Source of the DNA: Bradyrhizobium sp. AZCC 1693
GTDB lineage: Bacteria; Pseudomonadota; Alphaproteobacteria; Rhizobiales; Xanthobacteraceae
Reading direction: 5' to 3'
DNA length: 64,000 bases
NCBI RefSeq assembly: GCF_036924745.1
Contig: NZ_JAZHSD010000001.1
Span: forward strand, 1,488,001 to 1,552,000
The notes under the pieces are model-generated. The model had not been told where the DNA came from, searched no databases, and was given only the letters and a program-made list of their open reading frames with translations. This document shows positions 56,468 through 64,000 of this stretch, in pieces. Position numbers and translations under genes: made by a program. Every line of letters begins with the position of its first letter. Position 1 is the stretch's first letter.

Positions 56468-57649
56468 CTACTTTTCAGCCGCAAACGTCAGGCCGGCATG
56501 ATCGACCAGGCGCGTGATCAGCTTGTGCTGCATCGCCGCCCCCGGCGTCCAGATGCCGGCGGGCACATCCGGCATATCGCGCAGCAGGCAGATTGCGCAC
56601 TCCGAAATCATCTTTGACGTCGAGCCGTAGCCGGGATCGCGATCGCCCTTGACTACCGCGCGGGCCTGACGGCCATCCGGGGCAATCGCCACGAACAGCA
56701 GATCATACATGCCGTTCTCGCGTTCTTCCTTCGATGGGCCCTCGCCGGGCTTCGGCCCGCCGGAGCCCATTTTTTCCGCGGTATTGGCCGTGGCGATGGC
56801 CTTGGCTTTGGCCTCGCCCTGTTCGCCGGGACCGGTCAGCATCATTTCGTCGTAGACAAAGTCCTTCCCGTACGGAAAGCCCATCAGAAGGTTGGAGCGA
56901 TGAACGTTGCGTGTGTTGATCGTCGCCATCACGAACGGGGTCGTCCAGGACTCGAGCTCCTGGTCGAACGCCGGCCGGTTGCCCGGCGGCTGTTTCGGGC
57001 CTTCGAAACCCGGCGTCAGCGCGAACGGGCTCCTCAATAGCGGCACCATGCTTGGATCATTCGCCGCGGCTGCGAAAGTAGCCCGCATGCTGGCGGCAGT
57101 GCCGCCGGAAAACGTACCGCGCATGTCGCGGACGCGACCCTTGACGCGGCTGGCCGGCGCTCCGAATATCTTCTTTGCTTCCTCCTGCGCGCAAAACACG
57201 CCGAGTTCGAACGGTAGGGAATCGAAGCCGCAGGAAAACACGACCCGCGCGCCCGACGATTTCGCCGCCGCTTCGTGCGCCTCGATCATCCGGCGCATCC
57301 AGACCGGCTCGCCGCAGAGATCGAAATAGTCCGCGCCAGAGTCAGTGCACGCCGCGACGAGGTCGGAACCATAGAGTTGATACGGACCGACGGTCGAGAT
57401 GATGGACTTGGCCTGCGCCACCATCGCTTTCAGCGAGGCTGGATCGCTGGCATCGGCCACGATCAGCGGCGTATCGGCCGGCGCGCCGATCGCGTCGCGA
57501 ACGGAGGCGAGCTTGTCCTTGCTGCGGCCGGCCATCGCCCATTTGAGGGTGGCGTCGCCCTTGTAATGCGTCGCGAGATATTCGGCGACGAGCTGGCCGG
57601 TGAAGCCGGTGGCGCCATAGACGACGATATCGAATTTCGACGAAGACAT
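56468..57649 (-). CDS. saccharopine dehydrogenase-like / trans-acting enoyl reductase family protein
   Basis: 393 residues. N-terminal Rossmann fold with FDIVVYGATGFTGQLVAEYLA, followed by WAMAGRSKDKL, and SIISTVGPYQLYGSDLVAACTDSGADYFDLCGE (quoted in parts), as in the saccharopine dehydrogenase NADP-binding family. Related proteins reduce lipid or polyketide enoyl groups. C-terminal part includes GFDSLPFELGVFCAQ and GYGSTSKMISECAICLL. The start MSSSKFDIVVYGA at 57649 is standard; the frame open to 57865 runs through the family A repeat. Confidence 0.87.
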   Translation of the reverse strand: MSSSKFDIVVYGATGFTGQLVAEYLATHYKGDATLKWAMAGRSKDKLASVRDAIGAPADTPLIVADASDPASLKAMVAQAKSIISTVGPYQLYGSDLVAACTDSGADYFDLCGEPVWMRRMIEAHEAAAKSSGARVVFSCGFDSLPFELGVFCAQEEAKKIFGAPASRVKGRVRDMRGTFSGGTAASMRATFAAAANDPSMVPLLRSPFALTPGFEGPKQPPGNRPAFDQELESWTTPFVMATINTRNVHRSNLLMGFPYGKDFVYDEMMLTGPGEQGEAKAKAIATANTAEKMGSGGPKPGEGPSKEERENGMYDLLFVAIAPDGRQARAVVKGDRDPGYGSTSKMISECAICLLRDMPDVPAGIWTPGAAMQHKLITRLVDHAGLTFAAEK

Positions 57650-57673
57650 ACCTGAATTTCCTTTAGTACTTCT

Positions 57674-57751
57674 CGTCATTGCGAGCGGAGCGAAACAATC
57701 CATCTCTCCTGTTGCAGCAGCATGGATTGCTTCGCGCCGCTCGCAATGACG
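57674..57751. repeat. palindromic intergenic repeat, family A copy 3
   Basis: CGTCATTGCGAGCGGAGCGA AACAATCCAT on the left (in two parts) and ATGGATTGCTTCGCG with CGCTCGCAATGACG on the right. Between the DUF169 gene and the enoyl-reductase-like gene, both on the - strand. Confidence 0.9.
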
Positions 57752-57773
57752 GTTTCCTTTTGCTTTCGCAAGC

Positions 57774-58556
57774 CTATTTCTTCGCGTAGGACACGCCCAT
57801 CCCGGCGCGAACGTCGGCCTGGATGCCATAGGGCGCGATCGGATAGCGCAAACCGTTCTTGGCAAGCTGCTTCATACCGACAACGGCCTTGGCAAGATGC
57901 TCAGGCTTCAGCGCCATCAGCATCTCTTCGTCGGGCACGCCGCCATAGCGCCGCTCGGCAAAGCACGGCAGCGAGAGCGACGGCTCGCCGGTCTTGAGCG
58001 CCCTGCCCCAGGAATCCGCGCACGCCGTCTCGCCGACCACGCCCCATTCGAACTTCCTGTAGCCGGTATATTGCAGGCCGTTGATCAGGATAATCATCTG
58101 CCCGGGCGTAGCGTAGACCAGGCAGATGTCGGGCGGGTTGAGCCGGCCGCTGGTGAGCGGGCTCACCGCCATTGCCTGGTACCGGCCGAAGGGCACGACG
58201 TCGAGCGCTTCCTGGCGCTTGCGCGCATCCTCGGCCGTGCCGTGCCAGACGCCGACATAGTTTTCGCCGGCGAGAAACTTTTCGTCCTGCGGCGCCAGCC
58301 CGATGACCGCGCGGCATTGCGCGCCGACGAGATCGTCACCGGTGATGCCGACTGTCCAGCCGAGCCGCGAGGCCATGCTGACGATCTGGTCGGTGGTATG
58401 CACTGCCGAGGGACGGCGGATCTTCGGGATTGCGGTCATCTCCTCGACGCGGGCAAACATCTTGATGCCGATCACCGTCGTCTTCAGGCGAAGCAGACTG
58501 TTGAGGTCGGCCACCATGCCGGCCAAATCGAACGCTTCCGGCGTCTGCTGTTGCAT
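57774..58556 (-). CDS. DUF169 domain protein
   Basis: 260 residues of the DUF169 family: LNSLLRLKTTVIGIKMF, then GWTVGITGDDLVGAQCRAVIGL with the conserved Cys, YLVYATPGQMIILINGLQY-like segment (ICLVYATPGQMIILINGL), and the second Cys region LSLPCFAERRYGG. The family is uncharacterised; conserved cysteines suggest a metal or cofactor site. ATG 58556 (MQQQTPEAF) or 58571. Confidence 0.85.
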   Translation of the reverse strand: MQQQTPEAFDLAGMVADLNSLLRLKTTVIGIKMFARVEEMTAIPKIRRPSAVHTTDQIVSMASRLGWTVGITGDDLVGAQCRAVIGLAPQDEKFLAGENYVGVWHGTAEDARKRQEALDVVPFGRYQAMAVSPLTSGRLNPPDICLVYATPGQMIILINGLQYTGYRKFEWGVVGETACADSWGRALKTGEPSLSLPCFAERRYGGVPDEEMLMALKPEHLAKAVVGMKQLAKNGLRYPIAPYGIQADVRAGMGVSYAKK

Positions 58557-58627
58557 GGCGTCAACTCCCAAATCGGCGCGGTGAACAAGCGCGTTGCTTC
58601 GATTGTAGCGCGGATGCCTCTCCGCTT

Positions 58628-59431
58628 CTACTTCGCCGCCGGACCCGGCAGCAACTCATCGATCTTGCCGGTGGCCCAGTACGCAATGAGACCCATCCAT
58701 TCGCGTATCGCGAGGTCGGTGCGCGCCAGCCCTTCGACGGCGACGTTTGAAAGCGCCATCAGGTCATCGCGGCCGCCGACGCGCCAATCGACGGGATAGG
58801 GCTCCACCGCAAATCCCGCTTTTCGGAACAAGCCGACCGATCGCGGCATATGAAAAGCAGAGGTCACCAGCACCCATCGTTCGCCGTCCCTCGGCTTGAC
58901 CAGCGCCTTGGAGAACTCGGCATTCTCCTTGGTGTTGCGCGATCCCCGTTCCATGATCAGACGCGACTTGTCGACGCCGAGGCTTTCGAAGATAGCGCCG
59001 GCGAAATCGGCTTCCCTGGCATCGTTGGAGACGAGGTTCGCGCTGCCGCCGGAAAACAGCACGCGCGTGTTCGGATATCGCCTCGCCAGCGCGGCGGCCG
59101 CGATGATCCGGTCCGGCGCGCCCCGAACCACCGGCGTATTGTGCGCGACGGAGAGATCGGCCTCGATCGAGGCGCCGAGCACGATGATGCCGTCAGGCGC
59201 GCCGCGGGCGGCGTCCCATGATGGGAAGCGCTGCTCCAGCGGATAGAGCAAAGCTTTTCCGAGTGGCGACAGCCCGCAGATCACGAGCAGCAGCACGGCC
59301 GCTATCACGAGCTTGCGGCCGAGCGATGCAAAGCGCGTCACCATCAGAATGGCGCCGACGAACCCGATGGCGATCAGAAAATTCGTCGGCAACAGCAGGT
59401 AGCCGAGCGTTTTGGAGAGAACAAAAAACAA
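58628..59431 (-). CDS. YdcF family (DUF218) membrane protein
   Basis: About 267 residues. Two N-terminal helices (SKTLGYLLLPTNFLIAIGFV; LVIAAVLLLVICGLSPLG) precede a DUF218 domain with DGIIVLGASIEADLS, VLFSGGSANL, ESRNTKENA-like SRNTKENAEFSK and VTSAFHMPRSVGLFRKAG. Members are linked to envelope and cell-wall metabolism. I prefer TTG at 59431, placed behind GAGG, because the family begins near this point. An upstream ATG at 59488 lies inside the family C repeat and would add residues encoded by it. Confidence 0.82.
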   Translation of the reverse strand: MFFVLSKTLGYLLLPTNFLIAIGFVGAILMVTRFASLGRKLVIAAVLLLVICGLSPLGKALLYPLEQRFPSWDAARGAPDGIIVLGASIEADLSVAHNTPVVRGAPDRIIAAAALARRYPNTRVLFSGGSANLVSNDAREADFAGAIFESLGVDKSRLIMERGSRNTKENAEFSKALVKPRDGERWVLVTSAFHMPRSVGLFRKAGFAVEPYPVDWRVGGRDDLMALSNVAVEGLARTDLAIREWMGLIAYWATGKIDELLPGPAAK

Positions 59432-59457
59432 GGGGAAGCCTCGGAATTGACCGAACT

Positions 59458-59550
59458 CGTCATACGCGGGCTTGACCCGCGTATCCATCTATCTTCACAA
59501 AAGCCTTGTTTGAAAAGTGATGGATTGCCGGGTCAAGCCCGGCAATGACA
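59458..59550. repeat. palindromic intergenic repeat, family C
   Basis: CGTCATACGCGGGCTTGACC and the inner ATCCATC at one end pair with GATGGATTGCCGGGTC and AAGCCCGGCAATGACA at the other. Its left part overlaps the upstream ATG of the YdcF frame. Confidence 0.8.
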
Positions 59551-59587
59551 AATAGACTACAACATCGCCGGCAAGAAAGCCCTCCTC

Positions 59588-60529
59588 ATGCCCCACCATC
59601 ACCTGGATTCCAGCCCCGAAACCTGCCACTGGGGCTTCTTTGAAGCCAAATTGAAACCCGTCTTGACCATCGCCAGCGGTGACGAAGTCACCATCGACAC
59701 CGTGAGCGGCGGCCCGGATGTCGTGCCGGACCGCAGCAGGTTTCATGTTCCTCCCGAGCTTGCCGACATTCACGCCCGGAGCGAGCGCATGGTGCCGGGC
59801 CACATTCTCACCGGCCCGGTTGCGGTTGCCGGCGCTGAACCCGGCGACGTGCTGGAGGTCGACATTCTCGATGTCCAGCTCCGGCAGGACTGGGGCTACA
59901 ATCTGATCCGTCCGCTATCGGGCACCCTGCCCGACGATTTCCACGAGACGCGGATCCTGAACATTCCGCTCGACCGCGAGCGGATGGTGGGCCGGATGCC
60001 ATGGGGCCTCGATCTGCCGCTCAAGCCATTCTTCGGCGTGATGGGCGTGGCGCCGCCAGCCGCCTGGGGCCGCATCACCTCGCTGATCCCGCGCGCGATG
60101 GGCGGCAACCTCGACAACAAGGAATTGGGCGCCGGCGCCAAACTGTATCTGCCGGTATTCGTGCCGGGCGCGCTGTTCTCCTGCGGTGACGGCCACGGCG
60201 TGCAGGGCGATGGCGAAGTCTGCGTCACCGCGATCGAGACCGCGCTGCAGGGCCGATTTCGCCTGACGCTGCGCAAGGATCTGCAGCTCGGCTATCCCCG
60301 TGCGGAAACGCCTGATCATTACATGACGATGGCGATGGACCCCGATCTCGATCAATGCGTGGTGCGTGCGTTGCGCGACATGATCGTGCTGCTGGGCGAA
60401 AAGCGCAATCTGTCACGCGAAGACGCCTACACGCTGTGCAGCCTTGCCGCCGACCTTCGCGTGACGCAAACCGTCAACGGCTCCAAGGGCATTCACTGCA
60501 TGATCGCGAAGACGGTCGTACACGGCTGA
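59588..60529 (+). CDS. acetamidase/formamidase family protein
   Basis: 313 residues of the FmdA/AmdA amidohydrolase family. Features are THLDSSPETCHWGFFEAKLKP-like start (HHHLDSSPETCHWGFF), DEVTIDTVSGGPDVVP, GHILTGPVAVAGAEPGDVLEVDILD (quoted in part), GGNLDNKELGAGAKLYLPVF with the conserved N-D-N-K-E, and FSCGDGHGVQGDGEVC. Hydrolyses formamide or short amides to ammonium. Single gene between the YdcF and GrlR-like genes. Confidence 0.92.
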   Translation: MPHHHLDSSPETCHWGFFEAKLKPVLTIASGDEVTIDTVSGGPDVVPDRSRFHVPPELADIHARSERMVPGHILTGPVAVAGAEPGDVLEVDILDVQLRQDWGYNLIRPLSGTLPDDFHETRILNIPLDRERMVGRMPWGLDLPLKPFFGVMGVAPPAAWGRITSLIPRAMGGNLDNKELGAGAKLYLPVFVPGALFSCGDGHGVQGDGEVCVTAIETALQGRFRLTLRKDLQLGYPRAETPDHYMTMAMDPDLDQCVVRALRDMIVLLGEKRNLSREDAYTLCSLAADLRVTQTVNGSKGIHCMIAKTVVHG

Positions 60530-60537
60530 CGCCGCGT

Positions 60538-60885
60538 TCAATATTCCGAACGCAACTGCAGCCTGGCGTGAAACACGACGCTGGTTTTTCCGACCAGCGC
60601 CGTTCCATTCACTTCCGCCGCGTCGGCGGAATAGGCGCCGGTAAAGCCGCAGGTGACTTCGCGCCCGCCGAACAGCGGCAGGCTGCCTGCGGACTTCGTG
60701 TGCTCGTTGGTGATCAATTCGCCGCGCCATTTGCCGTGATCGGCGCGATAGGACCCCGTGTAATAGAAATATGAGTCGCCGCCGGCGATCTTGCCGTCGT
60801 GCAGCACGATCACGCCGTTGGCCCGGCCGTGCCCGCCGTCCGTCATCTCGATCTGGATGGTGTAGAGACCGTTCGTTACCGTCAT
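60538..60885 (-). CDS. GrlR-like small regulatory protein
   Basis: 115 residues. The sequence follows the GrlR pattern: NGLYTIQIEMTDGGHGRANG, VIVLHDGKIAGGDSYFYYTG, YRADHGKWRGELI and a C-terminal FTGAYSADAAEVNGTALVG. GrlR is a repressor partner in type III secretion control of enteropathogens, but homologues occur widely in rhizobia without such systems. The start MTVTNGLYTIQ at 60885 fits; the open frame to 61071 is unlike the family. Role here unknown. Confidence 0.7.
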   Translation of the reverse strand: MTVTNGLYTIQIEMTDGGHGRANGVIVLHDGKIAGGDSYFYYTGSYRADHGKWRGELITNEHTKSAGSLPLFGGREVTCGFTGAYSADAAEVNGTALVGKTSVVFHARLQLRSEY

Positions 60886-61136
60886 TGCGCCCTTGCCGTC
60901 GTCCCCCGACATCATCGGCATTCCCTGCGGCGCGAGGCAATCAAGAAATGGGCGCGCGGTGGATCGTTTCGCCGCGGCGGCGAACGCTACCCAGGGCCTT
61001 CCGGGAGCCCTGCGCAACAGGTGTGCAGCCAGTCCACAGACCCAGCCCCGGGTTTTTAACTGCTTTTTCAATCGGATAGGAAACTATCCACAAGCCGTTT
61101 GACTCATGTGTGCAAAACTAAATAGAGTCGAAATAG

Positions 61137-61165
61137 TAACTTTTCAGTACATCGTTTAAAAGTTA
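61137..61165. promoter_or_regulatory. inverted repeat upstream of the 66-residue protein gene
   Basis: TAACTTTT and AAAAGTTA (perfect 8-base arms, 13-base spacer) end 10 bases before the ATG. It could be an operator, perhaps of the small protein itself. Confidence 0.4.
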
Positions 61166-61174
61166 GCGTTCCCC

Positions 61175-61375
61175 ATGGCTACTGAAAAAGCCGAAACCGA
61201 CCGCGTTCCCGTTACGTTGGCGCTCTCGACCATCAATTATCTCGAAAGACTGGTGAGACAGGGCACCCACGGCACCAGCGTTCCCGGCGTCGCAAGGACT
61301 TTGATCGAGGAAGGCATTCGGCTCGCCATCAAGGACGGGCTGCTTGCGATCCGCGACAACGGAAAGGCGTCCTGA
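61175..61375 (+). CDS. small ribbon-helix-helix-like protein
   Basis: 66 residues: RVPVTLALSTINYLERLVRQ followed by GTHGTSVPGVARTLIEEGIRLAI (quoted in part). A short strand followed by two helices with these spacings resembles CopG/ribbon-helix-helix DNA-binding proteins. No toxin partner is adjacent. It precedes a GcrA-family gene on the same strand. Confidence 0.7.
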   Translation: MATEKAETDRVPVTLALSTINYLERLVRQGTHGTSVPGVARTLIEEGIRLAIKDGLLAIRDNGKAS

Positions 61376-61425
61376 CGGGAATTTTCGGAACGCGGCGGTT
61401 CACACAGAATGTGGAACCGAGAAAC

Positions 61426-61914
61426 ATGCTTACGAATCTACCGACCTGGACCACCGATCGCATCGAATTGCTGAAGAGTCATTTTGAAGCCGGCCTCACC
61501 TGCCGCGAGATCGCAGCCAGCATCGGCGTCAGCCGCAACGCGGTGATCGGCAAACTTGCCCGCCTCCAGTTGACGCGCGGCCCGGCCCGTGCCGAACCGC
61601 GCCCGACCAAGGCCGCCCGAGAGCGCTCCCGAAAGTCCATTCCGCGCCTGCAATATCAGATACTGCAGGCCGTCTATGAAAACGCGCAGCCGCTCCAGGA
61701 GGAGCCGATCGCAAGCGAACGCCGCTGCTCGCTGTACGAACTCAGCAACGAACGCTGTCGTTGGCCGATCAGCACGCCCGGCGCTGAGGATTTCTGCTTT
61801 TGCGGCAATACGCCGGTGGAAGGCATGCCGTATTGCTCCGGGCATACCCGCCTCGCCTACCGTCCGGGCTCGCGCCAGCGCGTGGTGCGAGGACAAGGCA
61901 ACCGGTTCGCGTGA
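61426..61914 (+). CDS. GcrA family cell-cycle regulator-like protein
   Basis: 162 residues. N-terminal helix-turn-helix (about 6-50: WTTDRIELLKSHFEAGLTCR, IAASIGVSRNAVIGKLARLQL) is the GcrA signature. The C-terminal Cys/His part (C-x-WPISTPG, FCFCGNTPVEGMPYCSGHTRLAY) is the family's second conserved block. GcrA works with sigma-70 at methylated promoters in Caulobacter; this is a family member, not necessarily GcrA itself. ATG at 61426; an in-frame GTG lies at 61411. Confidence 0.85.
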   Translation: MLTNLPTWTTDRIELLKSHFEAGLTCREIAASIGVSRNAVIGKLARLQLTRGPARAEPRPTKAARERSRKSIPRLQYQILQAVYENAQPLQEEPIASERRCSLYELSNERCRWPISTPGAEDFCFCGNTPVEGMPYCSGHTRLAYRPGSRQRVVRGQGNRFA

Positions 61915-61941
61915 AGAAAACGCCTTAACACAGGAGCCTCC

Positions 61942-61960
61942 GTTCTGATTCAATCAGAAC
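61942..61960. terminator. hairpin between convergent genes
   Basis: GTTCTGATT-C-AATCAGAAC is a perfect 9+9 palindrome between the GcrA-like gene and the convergent SDR gene. There is no T-tail on either side, so a terminator role is tentative. Confidence 0.4.
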
Positions 61961-61969
61961 CGATCGGCC

Positions 61970-62938
61970 CTAGCCGAGCCGCCAGCCGACCTCTTCCGTA
62001 AAGCTCTTGTAAAACTCCGGCGTGTAGGCCTTTTCCGGGGCCTGCCGCACCCGTTCGTCGAGCTTGTGGGCGTCGTCGCCGACGAGAATACGCCAACGCT
62101 CGGCCTTGACGCCGTCGAGGATGATCTTTGCCGCGGCCGCCGCCGTGGTCGGCGCCTCGTCGCGGAAGGTGCGCGCGCGGTCGAGCGCGATCTGCTGAAT
62201 ATCGGCGTCCGACATCGGCGCGGTGTCGATGCCCATGCCCTTCAGGCGCTGCCGCGTCGCCAGGATTTCATTCGGGCTCAGTTCTTCGGATTCCGATCCG
62301 CTCTGGATCTTGCGCGAATTGGAGACGATCGACGTGCCGATATGCCCGGGCATCACGACCGAGCATTTGATGTGCGGGGCGTTGAGCCGCAGGTCGGTCA
62401 TCAACGCTTCGGTAAACCCTTTCACCGCGAACTTGGCGGCGCTGTAGGCGGTGTGCGACGCGCCCAACCCGACCGACGCCCAGAAGCCGTTGACGCTCGA
62501 TGTGTTGACGATGTGGGCCTCGTCCGCCTTCAGCATCAGCGGCAGGAAGGTTCGGACGCCGAGATAGACGCCGCCCCAGCAGATGTTGAAGGTGCGCTCC
62601 CACTGCTCGCGCGTGTTGGTGAACAGGCTGCCGCCGCCGCCGATGCCGGCATTGTTGAACAAGAGATGGATCTTGTCGGTTGCCTGCTGCTCGATCAGCT
62701 CATCGCGAAAACGCTGGAGATGAGCCTCAATCGAGACGTCAGCGACATGCGTGGTGACGCGCAACCCCTGCGGAAGTTTTTCTGCCTCGCACATGCGCTT
62801 GGTCTCGGCCATCGCCTCCAGGGAAACGTCGCACATCGCGACGTTGCAGCCTTCGGCCACGAGCTGGCGCGCGAGTTCGCGGCCCATGCCCGTGCCGCCT
62901 CCGGTGATCACGGCAAACTTTCCGGCAAAGTCCTTCAT
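61970..62938 (-). CDS. short-chain dehydrogenase/reductase (SDR)
   Basis: 322 residues. Classical SDR: VITGGGTGMGRELARQLV coenzyme motif, LLFNNAGIGGGG, the serine in NTSSVNGFW and the catalytic AYSAAKFAVKG (YxxxK). The C-terminal extension includes PMSDADIQQIALDRARTF and KIILDGVKAERWRILVG, seen in a rhizobial subgroup. Substrate unknown. Start MKDFAGKFAVITGG at 62938; MSSNS at 62980 is the alternative. Downstream of a DapA-family gene on the same strand. Confidence 0.9.
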   Translation of the reverse strand: MKDFAGKFAVITGGGTGMGRELARQLVAEGCNVAMCDVSLEAMAETKRMCEAEKLPQGLRVTTHVADVSIEAHLQRFRDELIEQQATDKIHLLFNNAGIGGGGSLFTNTREQWERTFNICWGGVYLGVRTFLPLMLKADEAHIVNTSSVNGFWASVGLGASHTAYSAAKFAVKGFTEALMTDLRLNAPHIKCSVVMPGHIGTSIVSNSRKIQSGSESEELSPNEILATRQRLKGMGIDTAPMSDADIQQIALDRARTFRDEAPTTAAAAAKIILDGVKAERWRILVGDDAHKLDERVRQAPEKAYTPEFYKSFTEEVGWRLG

Positions 62939-63059
62939 TGAGATCGTTACCTCGGTTTTCGTTTTTGAATTGGAGCTCATGCCAACGGAGCCCGTGCGTA
63001 ACTGGACAGTAGCAGGTGAGAACCGCGGGTAAAGCGCAGCGACGTTTCGTCCGGCGGAA

Positions 63060-63965
63060 TTACTCCGCCGCTTCGGTTTGACGGTCCGACGCACCCAATC
63101 CCTCCAGCGCCTTGCTGATGGCGGCCTGTTGCGCGGGCGATGCTTCCGGCATCGGTGCGCGGGAGAATGTCGTGGGCAGGCCCTGCAGCGATTGCGCATA
63201 GCGCGTGCACGCGGGCAGATTGTCCGAGACGATCGCGTTCCACAACGTCAGCAGTTTTTGGTGCAGCTCCAGCGCGCGAACATGGTTGCCCGCCTTGACC
63301 CCGTTCCAGAGTTCGACGGAAGCGTGCGGCGCGGCGCTCAGGATCGCCGCGATCGAACCGTGCGCGCCGAGCGCGTAGGACGGATACATCAGCGCGTCGA
63401 CGGCGCTGTAGATCAATTTGTCCGGCGCCATCATCATGAGATCGGCAAACAGCTTCAGATCGCCCGCGCTCTGCTTGACGCCGACGACCAGCGGCACCTC
63501 GTTCATGATGCGGGTCAAAAGCGCCGGTGAGAGATAGGACCACGGCACCACGTTGTAGATGATGATGGGCATGCCGGTTTCGTCAGCCATGCGGCGGAAA
63601 TGATCGACCATCGCCTGCTCGTCCGGCTTGAACAGATAATGCACCGGTGTCACCTGAAGTGCTGCGACGTTCATGTCGCGCACCAGTTTGCCGCGGCGGA
63701 TCGCGTCGCGGGTGGAATCGACGATGATGCCGGCGATGACGGGTACGCGCCCATTGGCGGCTTCCACCGTCGCCGCCACCAGGTCGCGATACTCCTCATG
63801 GTCGAGCGTATGCCCCTCGCCGGTCGACCCGCCCGCCGCCATGCCATGGCTGCCGGCGCCGATCAACCAGTCGACCTGGGGAGCAATCAGGTTGAAATCG
63901 ATCTCGCCGTCTTTCCGGAACGGCGTCGTCATCGGCGGTATCACGCCGGTGGGACGTGTTTTCAT
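63060..63965 (-). CDS. dihydrodipicolinate synthase family protein
   Basis: 301-residue class I aldolase. Features: GVIPPMTTPFRKDGEID, AAGGSTGEGHTLDHEEY, active-site Tyr in PIIIYNVVPWSYL and Schiff-base Lys in VVGVKQSAGDLKLF. Variation around these sites argues against lysine biosynthesis; a 2-oxo-acid aldolase or dehydratase is more likely. Only distantly alike to the DapA-family protein at 29-30 kb. It lies 121 bases upstream of the SDR gene and reaches near the right window edge. Confidence 0.9.
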   Translation of the reverse strand: MKTRPTGVIPPMTTPFRKDGEIDFNLIAPQVDWLIGAGSHGMAAGGSTGEGHTLDHEEYRDLVAATVEAANGRVPVIAGIIVDSTRDAIRRGKLVRDMNVAALQVTPVHYLFKPDEQAMVDHFRRMADETGMPIIIYNVVPWSYLSPALLTRIMNEVPLVVGVKQSAGDLKLFADLMMMAPDKLIYSAVDALMYPSYALGAHGSIAAILSAAPHASVELWNGVKAGNHVRALELHQKLLTLWNAIVSDNLPACTRYAQSLQGLPTTFSRAPMPEASPAQQAAISKALEGLGASDRQTEAAE

Positions 63966-64000
63966 GGGCTGGCCCTCGCGTTTCGATTCCCTGATAACGG

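Overview
The window is high-GC DNA from an alphaproteobacterium, most probably Bradyrhizobium or a close relative in the Nitrobacteraceae. This rests on gene content and order: trigger factor beside tRNA-Leu, glnB-glnA behind a sigma-54 promoter, a NUDIX-type regulator in front of nadABC, a DUF992 exported protein, a GcrA-family regulator, DUF2842 beside heme A synthase, and several families of long palindromic intergenic repeats. No database search was possible, so the genus is an inference.

Layout. 1-8.3 kb: tig, tRNA-Leu(UAG), a multicopper-oxidase-fold protein without most copper ligands, a mandelate-racemase-like enzyme, the NAD(P)HX repair enzyme, glnB and glnA. 8.5-12.3 kb: a DUF992 gene, a decayed copy of the glnA 3' end with its terminator, a proline/alanine-rich membrane protein, a complete IS110-family element (IS-A) and a repeat-rich gap. 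12.3-23.2 kb: a hybrid histidine kinase, a truncated solute-binding protein, a class I amidotransferase, an AI-2E/PerM-type permease, an ABM-domain protein and two convergent exported proteins, each with a single CxxCH heme motif. 23.3-31.0 kb: a compact catabolic operon (TctC-type binding protein, Fe-alcohol dehydrogenase, PdxA2, DUF1537 kinase, FAD-linked oxidase, DapA-family lyase) opposite an IclR regulator, apparently for a sugar acid or hydroxy acid.

31-44.8 kb: a diguanylate cyclase, rplM-rpsI, CoA-related genes, metY, nadQ-nadABC with two matching operator palindromes, an FTR1 iron permease, heme A synthase and DUF2842. 44.8-56.4 kb: part of an exopolysaccharide locus (NodB-fold protein without metal ligands, CelD-like acyltransferase, Wzz/BY-kinase-like protein without Walker A, tiny lipoprotein, GT4 glycosyltransferase, priming phosphoglycosyltransferase, Wzy-like polymerase). 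A second IS110-family element (IS-B) sits inside it, ending 7 bases past the wzz-like stop codon. 56.4-64 kb: miscellaneous metabolic genes (enoyl reductase-like, DUF169, YdcF, acetamidase, SDR, DapA family) and small regulators.

The strongest unexpected signal is in the two diverged IS110 elements. Both keep the same non-coding blocks at matching distances downstream of the transposase, including a hairpin with a compensatory G-C to A-T change, and both keep the same left-end sequence. This looks like a conserved guide (bridge/seek) RNA system.
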